Part shown: positions 7,877 through 16,777 of the stretch, piece after piece
Position numbering within the stretch: position 1 is the stretch's first letter
Layout of the letters: every line of letters starts with the position of its first letter
Assembly (NCBI GenBank): GCA_040904025.1
Contig: JBBDUG010000004.1
Span: 1 to 52,713, forward strand
Origin: JBBDUG01 sp040904025
GTDB lineage: Bacteria; Patescibacteriota; Minisyncoccia; Phycocordibacterales; SW-6-46-9
Length of the DNA stretch: 52,713 nt
Direction of reading: 5' to 3'
Position numbers and translations under genes: made by a program
The notes under the pieces: generated by a model
Database searches by the model: none
What the model saw: the letters and a program-made list of their open reading frames with translations, nothing else
What the model was told of the DNA's origin: nothing

Positions 7877-8599
7877 ATGCAGCTTATACCAGTCAAAACA
7901 AAACGGTTTGAACCACCACAGGATGATCTTATCTCAGAAATCGATACTGTTCTCGAAGAGAGGATACAAGATGGAGATGTGCTTGTTGTAACCTCAAAGG
8001 TGGTCTCAATCCATGAGGGGAGATGTACCCCCGTTGAAGGAGTAGAAAAAGAAGAGTTAGTACGTGATGAAGCTGATCTCTATATAAATGAAGTTGATAG
8101 TAGATGGCCAATCGTACTAAAAGACAATGCATTTCTTGTTGGTGCGGGTATAGATGAAAGTAATGCAGATGAACATTACATCCTTCTTCCAAAGAATCCC
8201 TTTGAAAGTGCAGAGCGGATTTATTCGTATATACAGAGTAGATTCAAACTCAAGGATATAGGCGTCTTGGTTGTAGACTCTCATTCAATCCCACTGAGAT
8301 ACGGAACTGTGGGTGTTGCGCTCGGATGGTGGGGTTTTGAACCGGTCACGCATTTTACCGGAAAGCCAGATTTGTTTGGGCGCTCTGCGCGATTTTCGCG
8401 TATCAATGTGGCTGATGCACTCGCCGTATCTGCTGTCTTTCTTATGGGGGAGATGGATGAACAAACTCCATTGTGTATTGCGCGCGATATACCACATATC
8501 GAATTTACCGCTCGAGACACATCAGGAAATCTCTTTATCCCTCACAGAGAGGATATCTATTGGCCACTTATAAAACGATTCTATGAAAGCGACAATTAA
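7877..8599 (+). CDS. CofE-like (F420-0:gamma-glutamyl ligase family) protein, possible folate glutamyl ligase
   Basis: CofE enzymes add glutamate to coenzyme F420 using GTP. The 240 residues match the family: VVTSKVVSIHEG near 37-48, VVDSHSIPLRYGTVGVALG near 131-149, and a conserved FGR-RFSRINVADALA block near 171-184. No F420 genes are visible. Instead the gene overlaps folB by 17 bases and lies near folD, folA, thyA and glyA. In Chlamydia a COG1478 homologue replaces folylpolyglutamate synthase (FolC2), and the context here suggests the same use. That function is an inference; the family is well supported. Confidence 0.75.
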   Translation: MQLIPVKTKRFEPPQDDLISEIDTVLEERIQDGDVLVVTSKVVSIHEGRCTPVEGVEKEELVRDEADLYINEVDSRWPIVLKDNAFLVGAGIDESNADEHYILLPKNPFESAERIYSYIQSRFKLKDIGVLVVDSHSIPLRYGTVGVALGWWGFEPVTHFTGKPDLFGRSARFSRINVADALAVSAVFLMGEMDEQTPLCIARDIPHIEFTARDTSGNLFIPHREDIYWPLIKRFYESDN

Positions 8600-8945
8600 A
8601 GTAAAAGACTTGTCTTTAGAGGTGTGTATTGGAGCATATCCAGAGGAGAGGGGAAAGAAACAGAAAATTCTCTGTGACATCGATATATCGACTGATATAT
8701 CAGATGTGGTGGTCTCTGATAATCTCGAGGACGCGTTGGATTATATGGAGCGTGTTAATGAAATACAGGAATATTTCTCACAACACTCACCACACCTTAT
8801 CGAGACTGCAGCGAGTGCAATTGCCGATATGTGTCTCAAGCATCCTCGTGCAGAACATGTACGGGTTCTACTCAAGAAACCCTCTATTCTTGAAGATGCA
8901 GAATATGCAGGGATTTGCATAGAAAAAGGAAAGGGGGTAGAGTAA
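8583..8945 (+). CDS. folB: Dihydroneopterin aldolase-like protein FolB
   Basis: FolB cleaves dihydroneopterin to 6-hydroxymethyl-dihydropterin in folate synthesis. The 120 residues fit the family length and pattern: VCIGAYPEERGKKQ near 14-27, a central NLEDALDYMERV segment containing the conserved Y-x-x, HLIETAA with the substrate-binding Glu near 71-77, and a C-terminal VRVLLKKPS strand with the conserved Lys. It overlaps the CofE-like gene, so the two are translated from one mRNA. Identification rests on motifs; T-fold relatives are a less likely alternative. Confidence 0.8.
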   Translation: MKATIKVKDLSLEVCIGAYPEERGKKQKILCDIDISTDISDVVVSDNLEDALDYMERVNEIQEYFSQHSPHLIETAASAIADMCLKHPRAEHVRVLLKKPSILEDAEYAGICIEKGKGVE

Positions 8946-9060
8946 GAATACATGCACATACATTGCATACCCACAACGTGGTTTAACTTCTTTTATTTTC
9001 TCAAACCTCGAGGAGGGTATGTTTCTGTTATCTAAGTGAGATAAATACAAAAGATGTTAG

Positions 9061-9089
9061 AAACCTGCCCTTCTCGGCAGGTTTTTCTG
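9061..9089 (+). terminator. Intrinsic terminator or promoter-proximal attenuator
   Basis: AAACCTGCC (9061-9069) pairs with GGCAGGTTT (9076-9084), followed by TTTCTG. It lies between folB and the small gene at 9120. It could end the cofE-folB transcript or act as an attenuator for the next gene, because a weak promoter (TTCTGT, 17 bases, TACAAA) appears just before it. Confidence 0.7.
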
Positions 9090-9119
9090 ATTTTGTTCTT
9101 TCAAAACGAGGACTATGCT

Positions 9120-9503
9120 ATGAATTCTCCCGTACAAACGAGTGTTGCGGAAATTGTTCCTGTGGAGGTTGTAATCTCTGTTTCTCGAGGATACTTTAAG
9201 GAAGAGCATACAATCCCCGAGATGGGAATGTATACCGTTCATGTAGACGACTGTGAGGTTGTAGTTGAGTATCCTGAGACGCACGATGAACTTGCTACTG
9301 TGGCCCGCACTCTCATTGACTATCTGCGGTGTGGAGGGTTCACAGTTATGTCTCGCAAGATCTCCAGTGAATCTCAAGAGCTTGGTGTATATATACACTC
9401 GTGGCTCTATACGCAGCTCTATGAAGAGAGATTAAGGGAGCTTACAGATGCACTCCGTGCATATGTCAAAGATTCTCCTCGTATCACTCTTCTGGGGGTG
9501 TAG
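9120..9503 (+). CDS. Hypothetical protein, 127 aa
   Basis: Unrecognised soluble protein with alternating beta and helix patterns, acidic, and no signal peptide. I start it at ATG 9120, preceded by a purine-rich AACGAGG element. The longer reading from 9054 would translate through the terminator hairpin at 9061-9084. A strong terminator follows directly after the stop, so this is a single-gene unit. The base composition is like the neighbours. Confidence 0.6.
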   Translation: MNSPVQTSVAEIVPVEVVISVSRGYFKEEHTIPEMGMYTVHVDDCEVVVEYPETHDELATVARTLIDYLRCGGFTVMSRKISSESQELGVYIHSWLYTQLYEERLRELTDALRAYVKDSPRITLLGV

Positions 9504-9532
9504 CCAACCATATTATGTGGTTGGCTTTTTTA
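9503..9532 (+). terminator. Intrinsic terminator
   Basis: GCCAACCA (9503-9510) pairs with TGGTTGGC (9518-9525), then TTTTTTATT. It separates the + strand small gene from the convergent folA, whose last codons lie in the T-run. Confidence 0.85.
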
Positions 9533-10030
9533 TTCCCGCTCCAGATTTACCCAGGTGTACTTGATTCCTTCATGCTCACCCTCCTTTCTAAATGTCTCCT
9601 TTGTGAATTCAGAATAGTCGGGGAAGAATGTATCTCCTTCTTTATCTGAATCTACAAGCATGAGATAGAGTCGTTGTGTTTGGGGGAGTGCTTGTGTATA
9701 TATCTTTTCTCCTCCGAAGATAAAGATCTCTTCATTATCTTCTTCCCGCGCCCTATCAAGCGCGTCCTTAAGAGAGTGTGCAAGGATTGCTCCTGGAGCA
9801 CTATATTTCTCATTACGAGTCAGGACGATATTTGTACGACCGGGGAGTGGGCGATATTTCTCCGGGATAGATTCCCAGGTTTTTCGGCCCATGATGAGTG
9901 GGTGACCCATGGTGATCTTTTTGAGTCGTTTGTGGTCATCGGGGATACGCCACAGCAGGTCGTTGTCTTTTCCGAGTGCCCGTGTGTTTTCTCCGATGGC
10001 TGCAATCGCAGATATAATTGGTGTATTCAT
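9530..10030 (-). CDS. folA: Dihydrofolate reductase
   Basis: Reduces dihydrofolate to tetrahydrofolate with NADPH, regenerating the cofactor oxidised by ThyA. The 166 residues carry the usual marks: the IAAIGENTRALGKDNDLLWRIP region with the conserved W near 27, the catalytic acidic residue in PDDHKRLK near 31, GRKTWESIP near 48-56, and IFGGEKIY near 102-109. It is transcribed divergently from the CYTH-dcd-thyA run. TATAGT on the minus strand (10037-10042) ends six bases before the ATG, so the mRNA is probably leaderless. Confidence 0.96.
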   Translation of the reverse strand: MNTPIISAIAAIGENTRALGKDNDLLWRIPDDHKRLKKITMGHPLIMGRKTWESIPEKYRPLPGRTNIVLTRNEKYSAPGAILAHSLKDALDRAREEDNEEIFIFGGEKIYTQALPQTQRLYLMLVDSDKEGDTFFPDYSEFTKETFRKEGEHEGIKYTWVNLERE

Positions 10031-10079
10031 ATCACTACTATATACTACACATACTATTGGTTGTAACTAGATTTGTTGT

Positions 10080-10754
10080 ATGAGTCATACGTATGAAATA
10101 GAGATAAAAAGCTTGTTGGGGTCTGAGGAGAATGCAAAAGCATTAAAGGAACAACTGAATGAGAAAGAGGTAGAGGCTGTTGGTACTCATTCTCAGTTGA
10201 ACCACTATTTTAATTCTCCTGGAGATCTCTCTGAATTAGAGAAAGAAATCCTTTCTCATATTCCCGAAGAGCGCAGAGATGCACTACGAAAGATTATTGA
10301 AGAAGGAGAAGACCATTCAGTGCGTACTCGTGAAGCTGATGGAACAGTTCTCTTTATCATCAAAGCCTCTATTGATGAGGGGAGTAGCGCAAATACAGTC
10401 TCTCGCATTGAATTTGAAGAGGAGGTAGACATGTCACTTGATGAGCTGGATCAACTTCTTCTCGATTCTGGCTTGACGTATCAGGCAAAATGGTCTCGAG
10501 AGCGAGAAGAGTTTCGCTTAGATGATACAAATATTACAATAGATAAGAATGCGGGGTATGGATACCTTGCGGAATTTGAAAAAGTAGTAGAGGATGAAGA
10601 AAAGGTTCCAGAAGTGAGATCTGACCTTGCCCGTCTCATGGATGAGTTGGGTGTTGAGGAGCTTTCTCAAGATCGATTAGAGCGCATGTTTGCGCACTAT
10701 AACGAGAATTGGGAGGAGTATTATGGTACGGACAAAATATTTGTAATTGAGTAG
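10080..10754 (+). CDS. CYTH-domain protein (class IV adenylate cyclase/triphosphatase-like)
   Basis: CYTH proteins bind triphosphate-containing substrates in a beta-tunnel; functions range from tripolyphosphatase to adenylate cyclase. The N-terminal E-x-E-x-K signature is present (YEIEIKS at about 5-11), followed by basic and acidic strand motifs (VRTREADG, IEFEEEVD, YLAEFEK) typical of the tunnel. The 224-residue length fits. It is two bases upstream of dcd, in a nucleotide-metabolism operon, which favours a triphosphatase or nucleotide role over signalling. The exact substrate cannot be read from sequence. Confidence 0.8.
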   Translation: MSHTYEIEIKSLLGSEENAKALKEQLNEKEVEAVGTHSQLNHYFNSPGDLSELEKEILSHIPEERRDALRKIIEEGEDHSVRTREADGTVLFIIKASIDEGSSANTVSRIEFEEEVDMSLDELDQLLLDSGLTYQAKWSREREEFRLDDTNITIDKNAGYGYLAEFEKVVEDEEKVPEVRSDLARLMDELGVEELSQDRLERMFAHYNENWEEYYGTDKIFVIE

Positions 10755-10756
10755 AT

Positions 10757-11335
10757 ATGTTTCTATCCGATGTAGATATAAAAAAAGCGCTTGAAAATGA
10801 AGAGATCATTATCGATCCCTTCAAAGAGGATCAGTTGGGGGTTGCAAGCTATGATGTGACACTCGGTAGTGAATTTGAGGTTGTTGATCGGCATCAAGTG
10901 CAGGCATCTGATCCGGCAAAAGGCGAGTATCCGGATACACGAACATTTCTCGTTAAAGACGAGGACCATTTTGTTTTGCATCCGGGAGAGAATATTCTCG
11001 GAAAGCAGCGTGAATTTATCGGTACGGATAACAAGCATTTGATACTTCTCTCGGGCAAGTCTTCTTTAGCCCGTGTTGGATTGGTTGTGCACAACACAGC
11101 AATGCTCTTCAATCCCGGTCATAAGTTCTACCCCACATTTGAGCTTGTTAACACATCAAATGTTCCTATCATTCTGCGTCCCGGTATGGAGATCGCACAA
11201 CTTCTCTTTGCACGTCTGACTTCTGAGACATCACAGCAGTATGAAAAGGTGGGGCGGTATGGAAGAGAGAATTCAAACCATTTTGTACCCAAAAAGGAGA
11301 TTACAAAAGATAAGAAAGGTATATATGGCAAATAA
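10757..11335 (+). CDS. dcd: dCTP deaminase family protein
   Basis: Trimeric deaminase that converts dCTP to dUTP, the route to dTMP when cytidylate deaminase is absent; some members also cleave dUTP to dUMP. The 192 residues show the SYDVTLG nucleotide-binding segment near 31-37, SGKSSLARVG at 99-108 and the family Glu in PTFELVN (E129). Its start follows the CYTH stop by two bases and its end overlaps thyA by 11 bases, so product dUMP and its consumer ThyA are co-translated. A dUTPase-like specificity cannot be excluded. Confidence 0.85.
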   Translation: MFLSDVDIKKALENEEIIIDPFKEDQLGVASYDVTLGSEFEVVDRHQVQASDPAKGEYPDTRTFLVKDEDHFVLHPGENILGKQREFIGTDNKHLILLSGKSSLARVGLVVHNTAMLFNPGHKFYPTFELVNTSNVPIILRPGMEIAQLLFARLTSETSQQYEKVGRYGRENSNHFVPKKEITKDKKGIYGK

Positions 11336-12305
11336 GACACATCCAGAGTATCAATATCTCGATCTCCTGCGGAATATACAAGAGAATGGAGTGAAGAATA
11401 TTGATGAGGGGACAGGGGCTGTCTCCTGGTCTCTCTTTGGTCCCCAAATGCGTTTTGATCTCCAGAACGGCTTTCCACTACTCACCACTAAAAAGGTGTA
11501 TTGGAGGGGGGTTCTACACGAACTCTATTGGTTTTTTGCGGGGATGACGAACATTAAATATCTGGTGGATAATAATGTACATATATGGGACGACTATCCA
11601 TATAAGATTTACATGGAAAAGGTGAAGAAGGGGGATGAAGAAGAGCTGAGTAAGGAAGAATTTATCGAAAAAATATCCTCAGACGATACATTTGCAGAGA
11701 AGCACGGTGAACTCCCTCGTATATACGGAGAGATGTGGCGGAATTGGCCGACTAAAGACGGAAGGGGAGTTGATCAACTTGAATGGGTAATTAATGAATT
11801 GCGGGAAGACCCGCATGCGCGCAATGCAATTGTAACGTCTTGGAATCCTGAATATCTCTATGCTATGGCAAAGCCTGAAGAGGCAAGTCGGTTTCCTATC
11901 TGTCACAATATGTATCAGATGAGTGTGAAAGGGGGTAAGCTACATTTAAAGTTGTATCAACGTTCAGCTGATATGTTTTTAGGCGTGCCGTTTAATATAG
12001 CTAGTTATGCACTCCTTGCGCATATTGTGGCTCAGATTCTTGATTTAGAGGTTGGAGATTTTGTACATACATTTGGAGATGCACATATATATGATAATCA
12101 CATGGATCAGGTGACAGAACAGCTCTCACGAGAACCGAAACCATTCTCCACTCTCTCTATTGATGATTCGGTTAAGGAGATAGGGGACTTCACACCTGAT
12201 ATGGTAAATCTTGAAGGATATGAACACCACGATGTTCTTCGTGGGGAATTGACTGTTGCTGGTGGTGTGAAGGAGCGTGATCTTGAGAAAGATAATGAAG
12301 AATAA
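11325..12305 (+). CDS. thyA: Thymidylate synthase
   Basis: Methylates dUMP to dTMP using methylene-THF, producing dihydrofolate for FolA. The ATG at 11325 gives 326 residues and overlaps dcd; a longer upstream frame is rejected because it would encode no family sequence. The catalytic Cys is C193 in FPICHNM, followed by the QRSADMFLGVPFNIASYALL block and a C-terminal HIYDNHMDQ. An extra acidic segment near 85-115 accounts for the length above 264. It sits in the folate/dTMP cluster with folA, dcd and glyA. Confidence 0.97.
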   Translation: MANKTHPEYQYLDLLRNIQENGVKNIDEGTGAVSWSLFGPQMRFDLQNGFPLLTTKKVYWRGVLHELYWFFAGMTNIKYLVDNNVHIWDDYPYKIYMEKVKKGDEEELSKEEFIEKISSDDTFAEKHGELPRIYGEMWRNWPTKDGRGVDQLEWVINELREDPHARNAIVTSWNPEYLYAMAKPEEASRFPICHNMYQMSVKGGKLHLKLYQRSADMFLGVPFNIASYALLAHIVAQILDLEVGDFVHTFGDAHIYDNHMDQVTEQLSREPKPFSTLSIDDSVKEIGDFTPDMVNLEGYEHHDVLRGELTVAGGVKERDLEKDNEE

Positions 12306-12921
12306 TAAAAAAATTGAAGCCCTTGAGTCTCTCTTAGTCAAACTCTATGAGGAACATAAAGAGAAACTCCTTTTTCATGGATGGTCTCATATAGAGTTTG
12401 TTCGCGCAAAAGCCCTTGAGTTTGCCCCAGAACTCAATGCAGATTTGTTTTTAGTTGAATCTGCTGCTTTAGTTCATGATCTGGACTATATTGATAAAGA
12501 GGGGAAGCGAAAAGGAGAGAATTTGCGGAAGAAGATTCTTTCAAATGCCGGGTATGGTGATGAAGAAAAAGAGCGTATTGAGGAAATAGTCCATAATGCA
12601 CATATTGGGAACCAGAAGGAAGGCATGAGTAATGAATCAAAGGCACTAGCTGATGGTGATAATCTCTTTAAAGTGCTTCCCTTCACACCCATTTTCTTTG
12701 CACACAAATATATTGAGGAGCAAGATACGGATATAAAAGAGCTTATGGAAAAGATCCTCGATGATCAGCAGGAAAAGATCGAGAATGGAACCTTCTTTTA
12801 TTCCAACACAGCACGTCAGAAATATTTACATTGGGCTGAGACAAACATTGGGATTTGGATTAATATGAAGGAGTGCTTTGATGACCCGGACATAGTAAAA
12901 CTTATTTCTTCTATTTCATGA
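12295..12921 (+). CDS. HD-domain phosphohydrolase
   Basis: Predicted metal-dependent phosphohydrolase. The 208-residue product has the HD pattern: an early His in HGWSHIEFV near 28-36, the HD pair in LVHDLDYID near 60-68, and later His residues in EIVHNAHIG near 99-107. It overlaps the thyA stop by 11 bases. The alternative GTG 18 bases earlier would lengthen the overlap and is less likely because GAGAAAG precedes ATG 12295. Its place after thyA suggests nucleotide hydrolysis, but this is inference. Confidence 0.75.
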   Translation: MKNNKKIEALESLLVKLYEEHKEKLLFHGWSHIEFVRAKALEFAPELNADLFLVESAALVHDLDYIDKEGKRKGENLRKKILSNAGYGDEEKERIEEIVHNAHIGNQKEGMSNESKALADGDNLFKVLPFTPIFFAHKYIEEQDTDIKELMEKILDDQQEKIENGTFFYSNTARQKYLHWAETNIGIWINMKECFDDPDIVKLISSIS

Positions 12922-12968
12922 TCTGATACAGCTACAATCCTCTTATTCATCTAACTGTAGCTTTATCT

Positions 12969-14234
12969 ATGGACTACTCACATATACAAAAACAAGACAA
13001 GAAGTCATACGAGGCAATTATGGGGGAAGAGAAGCGTCAGGCCGAAGGCCTGGAACTTATCCCCTCAGAGAATTACGTATCTCTTGCAGTGCGTGAAGCA
13101 CTCGCCACCCCTTTCACCAACAAGTATTCAGAGGGGTATCCCGGTCGGAGATACTATGGCGGGCAGGAGTATACGGATGCAATTGAAACATTAGCGATAG
13201 AGCGGGCGAAGAAGCTCTTTGGAGCGGGGTTTGTGAATGTACAGCCACTCTCCGGTGCGCCGGCTAATATTGCGGCATATTTTGCACTCTGTGAGCCGGG
13301 AGATACGATTCTCGGTATGGATCTCTCCCATGGCGGACATCTCACTCATGGTCATCCAGTTACAGCGATGACTGATGTGTTTCGATTTGTGCGGTACAAG
13401 ATGAAAGACGTGGAGACAGGAGAGATCGACTATGATGCACTTCGGGAAGTAGCACGCAAAGAGAAGCCTAAACTCATTCTTGCAGGTTTTTCTGCATATT
13501 CTCGCGAACTTGACTACAACGCGTTTGTTGAAATTGCTCGTGAGGTTGGCGCATACACAATGATGGATGCAGCGCATATTGCCGGATTGATTGCTGCTGG
13601 TGTACTTGCTAACCCATTTGATGCCGGATTCGATATTGTTACCACCACAACACACAAAACACTACGTGGACCGCGGGGTGGTATGATCATGACTCGCGAT
13701 GATGAAGATATTGCACGGCGGATAGATAAGGCAATCTTTCCGGGGTTGCAGGGCGGTCCGCATATGAACGTGGTTGCAGCAAAGGCGGTGGCATTTGGTG
13801 AGGCACTTGATCCATCATTCAAAGAATATGCATCTCAAGTGCTTTTGAATGCAAAAGCAATGGAGAGAGTGTTTTTGAAGCGGGGTGTGCGTCTCATCGG
13901 TGGTGGAACAGATAATCATCTAATTCTTGCTGATGTCTTCGGCTCACTCGATATCACCGGAGCTCGTGCTGAAGAGGTGCTTGATGAGGTTGGGATAACA
14001 TTAAACAAGAATGTTATCGCTGATGACCCTCGCAAACCTCTTGATCCCTCCGGGATTCGTTTCGGAACTCCTGCTATAACTACTCGGGGATTTGGAGAGG
14101 AAGAGTGTGAAAAAGTAGCAGAATGTATGGTGGATGTACTTGAGAGCCCGGATGATGGGGATGTAAGAAGACGTATATCAGAAGAAATACAAGGCCTCGC
14201 AGAGGCGTTTCCCATTCCCGAGACATTTGTCTAG
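12969..14234 (+). CDS. glyA: Serine hydroxymethyltransferase
   Basis: PLP enzyme converting serine and THF to glycine and methylene-THF, the one-carbon donor for ThyA and FolD. The 421 residues include ELIPSENYVS near 27-36, YPGRRYYGG near 56-64, the PLP-binding Lys K230 in TTTHKTLRGPRGG, and the C-terminal GTPAITTRGF. A TACAAT at 12933-12938 may be its -10 element, leaving a leader of about 25 bases. It closes the folate/dTMP block. Confidence 0.98.
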   Translation: MDYSHIQKQDKKSYEAIMGEEKRQAEGLELIPSENYVSLAVREALATPFTNKYSEGYPGRRYYGGQEYTDAIETLAIERAKKLFGAGFVNVQPLSGAPANIAAYFALCEPGDTILGMDLSHGGHLTHGHPVTAMTDVFRFVRYKMKDVETGEIDYDALREVARKEKPKLILAGFSAYSRELDYNAFVEIAREVGAYTMMDAAHIAGLIAAGVLANPFDAGFDIVTTTTHKTLRGPRGGMIMTRDDEDIARRIDKAIFPGLQGGPHMNVVAAKAVAFGEALDPSFKEYASQVLLNAKAMERVFLKRGVRLIGGGTDNHLILADVFGSLDITGARAEEVLDEVGITLNKNVIADDPRKPLDPSGIRFGTPAITTRGFGEEECEKVAECMVDVLESPDDGDVRRRISEEIQGLAEAFPIPETFV

Positions 14235-14291
14235 CTAGTTATCACCACCTCGTGGCTTTAAATGCGATTTTTTGCGTGTACAATGTGGGGC

Positions 14292-14585
14292 ATGATGTCA
14301 CTTGAGAGTGTTCCACTCCCGCATTCCCCCGAAGAGGGGGACAACAAAGAGGAAAAAACTCCCCGTCTACCCGGGGGAGACTTAACCCCTGAAGAAAGAG
14401 CAGAACTACAAGAAGTTCTTGCGGGTGTTTTCTCGGGTATGTACCGCAGTGAATCAAGAGGAAGAGAAGAAAAAAAGCCCCTCACCACTCTGCGAGAGGA
14501 GTTTGCCGAAGAGGATTTTAGAGATGCTGGACGTACGCCTATTGAGGAGGATGAAGGTGAGGCCGGATTGGATAGAGCAGCTTAA
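14292..14585 (+). CDS. Hypothetical acidic protein, 97 aa
   Basis: Short, very acidic, Pro/Glu-rich protein with no recognised domain, probably disordered. The start at ATG 14292 is preferred because TACAAT at 14279-14284 lies seven bases upstream, fitting the leaderless pattern of the window; the frame is open back to 14262. It follows glyA. The coding claim rests on the start context and an open frame of reasonable codon use. Confidence 0.5.
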   Translation: MMSLESVPLPHSPEEGDNKEEKTPRLPGGDLTPEERAELQEVLAGVFSGMYRSESRGREEKKPLTTLREEFAEEDFRDAGRTPIEEDEGEAGLDRAA

Positions 14586-14660
14586 TGTGCATTTTTTATA
14601 CAAAAAGTGTAGTGTGAGACTAGTTCGTGGTTATTTAGAACGCACCGAGGGGGCAGTGCC

Positions 14661-14915
14661 ATGGAGCTAGACCGACTAAAAGAATTGAAGGGGTGGGAAG
14701 ATTTAACCCCTCTCCAACGCCAGGTCATTGGCTGTTCCTGTCTTTGCAAGGATGGGAGCGTCAAGTTGGGTCTTGATGTTGCGCTTGCAATCAAGGATGC
14801 TTTTGAGGGAGCGGGGATACCCACTCCTCTTGAGTTCCTCGTAGAGATAGCTCAGGAGGAGGGAGAAGGGCGTCCATCTATCTCTCTTGAACCACTGCGG
14901 GCCCGTGCTTTTTAA
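14661..14915 (+). CDS. Hypothetical protein, 84 aa
   Basis: Small soluble helical protein with two Cys in GCSCLC near 24-29; family unknown. GAGGGGGC about six bases before the ATG is a good ribosome binding site. It ends inside the approach to a strong terminator and is separated from the preceding acidic protein by 75 bases. The two small genes may be co-transcribed. Confidence 0.5.
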   Translation: MELDRLKELKGWEDLTPLQRQVIGCSCLCKDGSVKLGLDVALAIKDAFEGAGIPTPLEFLVEIAQEEGEGRPSISLEPLRARAF

Positions 14916-14931
14916 GCACAGGGCTTTTTTT
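14901..14931 (+). terminator. Intrinsic terminator
   Basis: GCCC-TGCTT pairs with AAGCA-GGGC (14901-14924), followed by TTTTTTTATT. The hairpin includes the last codons of the 84-aa gene. Confidence 0.85.
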
Positions 14932-14963
14932 ATTCCCCAGAATAGATACAATGCCATATACAT

Positions 14964-16652
14964 ATGATTCGTGATCAAATACAAGATTCACTAAAGAATA
15001 CAGATGTTGGCGAGATGGAGCTCGAACATCCTGAAGATATAGCACATGGAGACTTTGCTTCCAGTGTGGCTCTGAAGCGTGCCTCACAAGAGGGGGGTAA
15101 TCCGCGTGAGATAGCTCAAGATATAGTTGCCTCTCTTGAAGAGGAACTCCCATCCTCTATCGAGAAGGTAGAGATTGCAGGTCCCGGCTTTATCAACCTC
15201 TTTCTTTCTGCTGATATTCTGCGTGATGAGGTTGATGCTATCCGCTCAAAAGGTTCCGAATATGGATATATTGGAGGAGAAGAGAGTGAGAAAATTATTA
15301 TCGAATACACCGATCCCAATCCATTTAAGGTCTTTCATATTGGACATTTAATGTCCAATACAATTGGTGAGTCACTTAGTCGTCTGTTGGAGTTCTCTGG
15401 TGCAGAGGTATTGCGTGCTAACTACCAGGGTGATGTTGGTATGCACATTGCAATGGCGGTGTGGGGGGTGAGGCAATTAGAAGACGAAATGCCGGCAGGG
15501 AGTGATTCTCTTGAGAAGAGAGTGGACTTTTTGGGGCGTGCATATGCACACGGTGCGAAATTATATGAAGAGAACGATGAGATTCGGACAGAGATAGAGG
15601 CGGTGAACAAAAAAATATATGAAGGTGGTGATGAAGAGATCACCAATCTATATACATGGGGGCGGGAGATAAGTTTGGAGAAATTTGAATATCTCTATCA
15701 AATACTCGGGACGAAATTTGATAAATACTTTTTTGAGTCTGAGGTAGCTGATGCGGGGAAAGAAGTTGTCCTTGAAGGACTTGAGCGTGATATTTTCGAG
15801 CGTTCTGAAGGGGCGGTTGTATACAGGGGAGAGAAAGATGGGCTACACACACGTGTGTTTGTTAACTCACAAGGTATTCCAACATATGAAGCAAAAGAAC
15901 TTGCCCTGGCGCGGGAGAAGTATGAATGGGTGGAATATGATCGCTCTATTGTTGTCACCGCAAATGAGATAAATGAATACTTTAAAGTAGTTCTTTCTGC
16001 GATGAGCAAGCTGTTTCCAGATCTTGCAATGCGGACTGAACATGTCTCGCACGGCTTTCTCCGTCTTCCGACAGGGAAGATGTCATCGCGTACCGGTAAT
16101 ATTATCTCCGGCGAAGAACTTCTCGAGGAAGTTATCGCACGTACTGAGGCGAAAATGTCAGATCGTGATATTCCTAATGATGAGCGCGAGTTGATTGCGC
16201 GCAAGGTGGCGGTAGCGGCGATAAAGTACTCAATTTTAAAGCAGTCTGCCGGGAGTGACATTGTCTTTGATATTGAAAAATCTCTTTCATTTGAAGGTGA
16301 TTCAGGACCGTATTTGCAATATACATATGTGCGTACACAATCAGTGCTTGAGAAGGCACGAAATGAAGGGTATGAAATCGGTGGAGAAGCAGTAGGGGAA
16401 GTTACAGAAGTTGAACGGATGCTATATCGGTTTCCGGAGATTGTAGAGCGCTCATTGCATGAACGTAGTCCTCATTATGTTATCCGCTATCTTACCGATC
16501 TTGCTTCGTGCTTTAACTCATACTACGGATCGACACAAATCGTCTCTGATGAAGAGGGGGTTGGCTATCGTCTTGCACTGACTGATGCGGTGGGAGTGGT
16601 GTTAAAAAATGGTCTCTATCTTCTGGGGATAGAGACTGTTGATCGGATGTAG
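14964..16652 (+). CDS. argS: Arginyl-tRNA synthetase
   Basis: Class I aminoacyl-tRNA synthetase charging tRNA-Arg. The 562 residues contain the N-terminal Arg-tRNA-synthetase domain (GDFASSVAL near 30, AGPGFINLFLS near 73), the HIGH motif at 125-128 (VFHIGHLMSN), the LRANYQGDVGMH block, and a C-terminal anticodon-binding domain (LAD/LTDAVGVVLKNGL). ATG 14964 follows TACAAT (14947-14952) by 11 bases, so the message has at most a very short leader. Confidence 0.97.
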   Translation: MIRDQIQDSLKNTDVGEMELEHPEDIAHGDFASSVALKRASQEGGNPREIAQDIVASLEEELPSSIEKVEIAGPGFINLFLSADILRDEVDAIRSKGSEYGYIGGEESEKIIIEYTDPNPFKVFHIGHLMSNTIGESLSRLLEFSGAEVLRANYQGDVGMHIAMAVWGVRQLEDEMPAGSDSLEKRVDFLGRAYAHGAKLYEENDEIRTEIEAVNKKIYEGGDEEITNLYTWGREISLEKFEYLYQILGTKFDKYFFESEVADAGKEVVLEGLERDIFERSEGAVVYRGEKDGLHTRVFVNSQGIPTYEAKELALAREKYEWVEYDRSIVVTANEINEYFKVVLSAMSKLFPDLAMRTEHVSHGFLRLPTGKMSSRTGNIISGEELLEEVIARTEAKMSDRDIPNDERELIARKVAVAAIKYSILKQSAGSDIVFDIEKSLSFEGDSGPYLQYTYVRTQSVLEKARNEGYEIGGEAVGEVTEVERMLYRFPEIVERSLHERSPHYVIRYLTDLASCFNSYYGSTQIVSDEEGVGYRLALTDAVGVVLKNGLYLLGIETVDRM

Positions 16653-16777
16653 TTAGACAGATTGGAGTATTGCAGTTTCTTCACTGAACAATTTTACCAC
16701 CCTATACTTTTTAAATATGCTTTTGTACGGGGCTTAATTCCTAGAAAGCAACGCGTTGCTATGCTAGAGTGGAATAC

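Noticed and set aside
9054..9119. Longer start for the 127-aa hypothetical gene
   Set aside because: The extension runs through the terminator hairpin at 9061-9084; ATG 9120 has a purine-rich site upstream.
15698..16261. 187-aa ORF antisense to argS
   Set aside because: Shadow frame within a complete synthetase gene.
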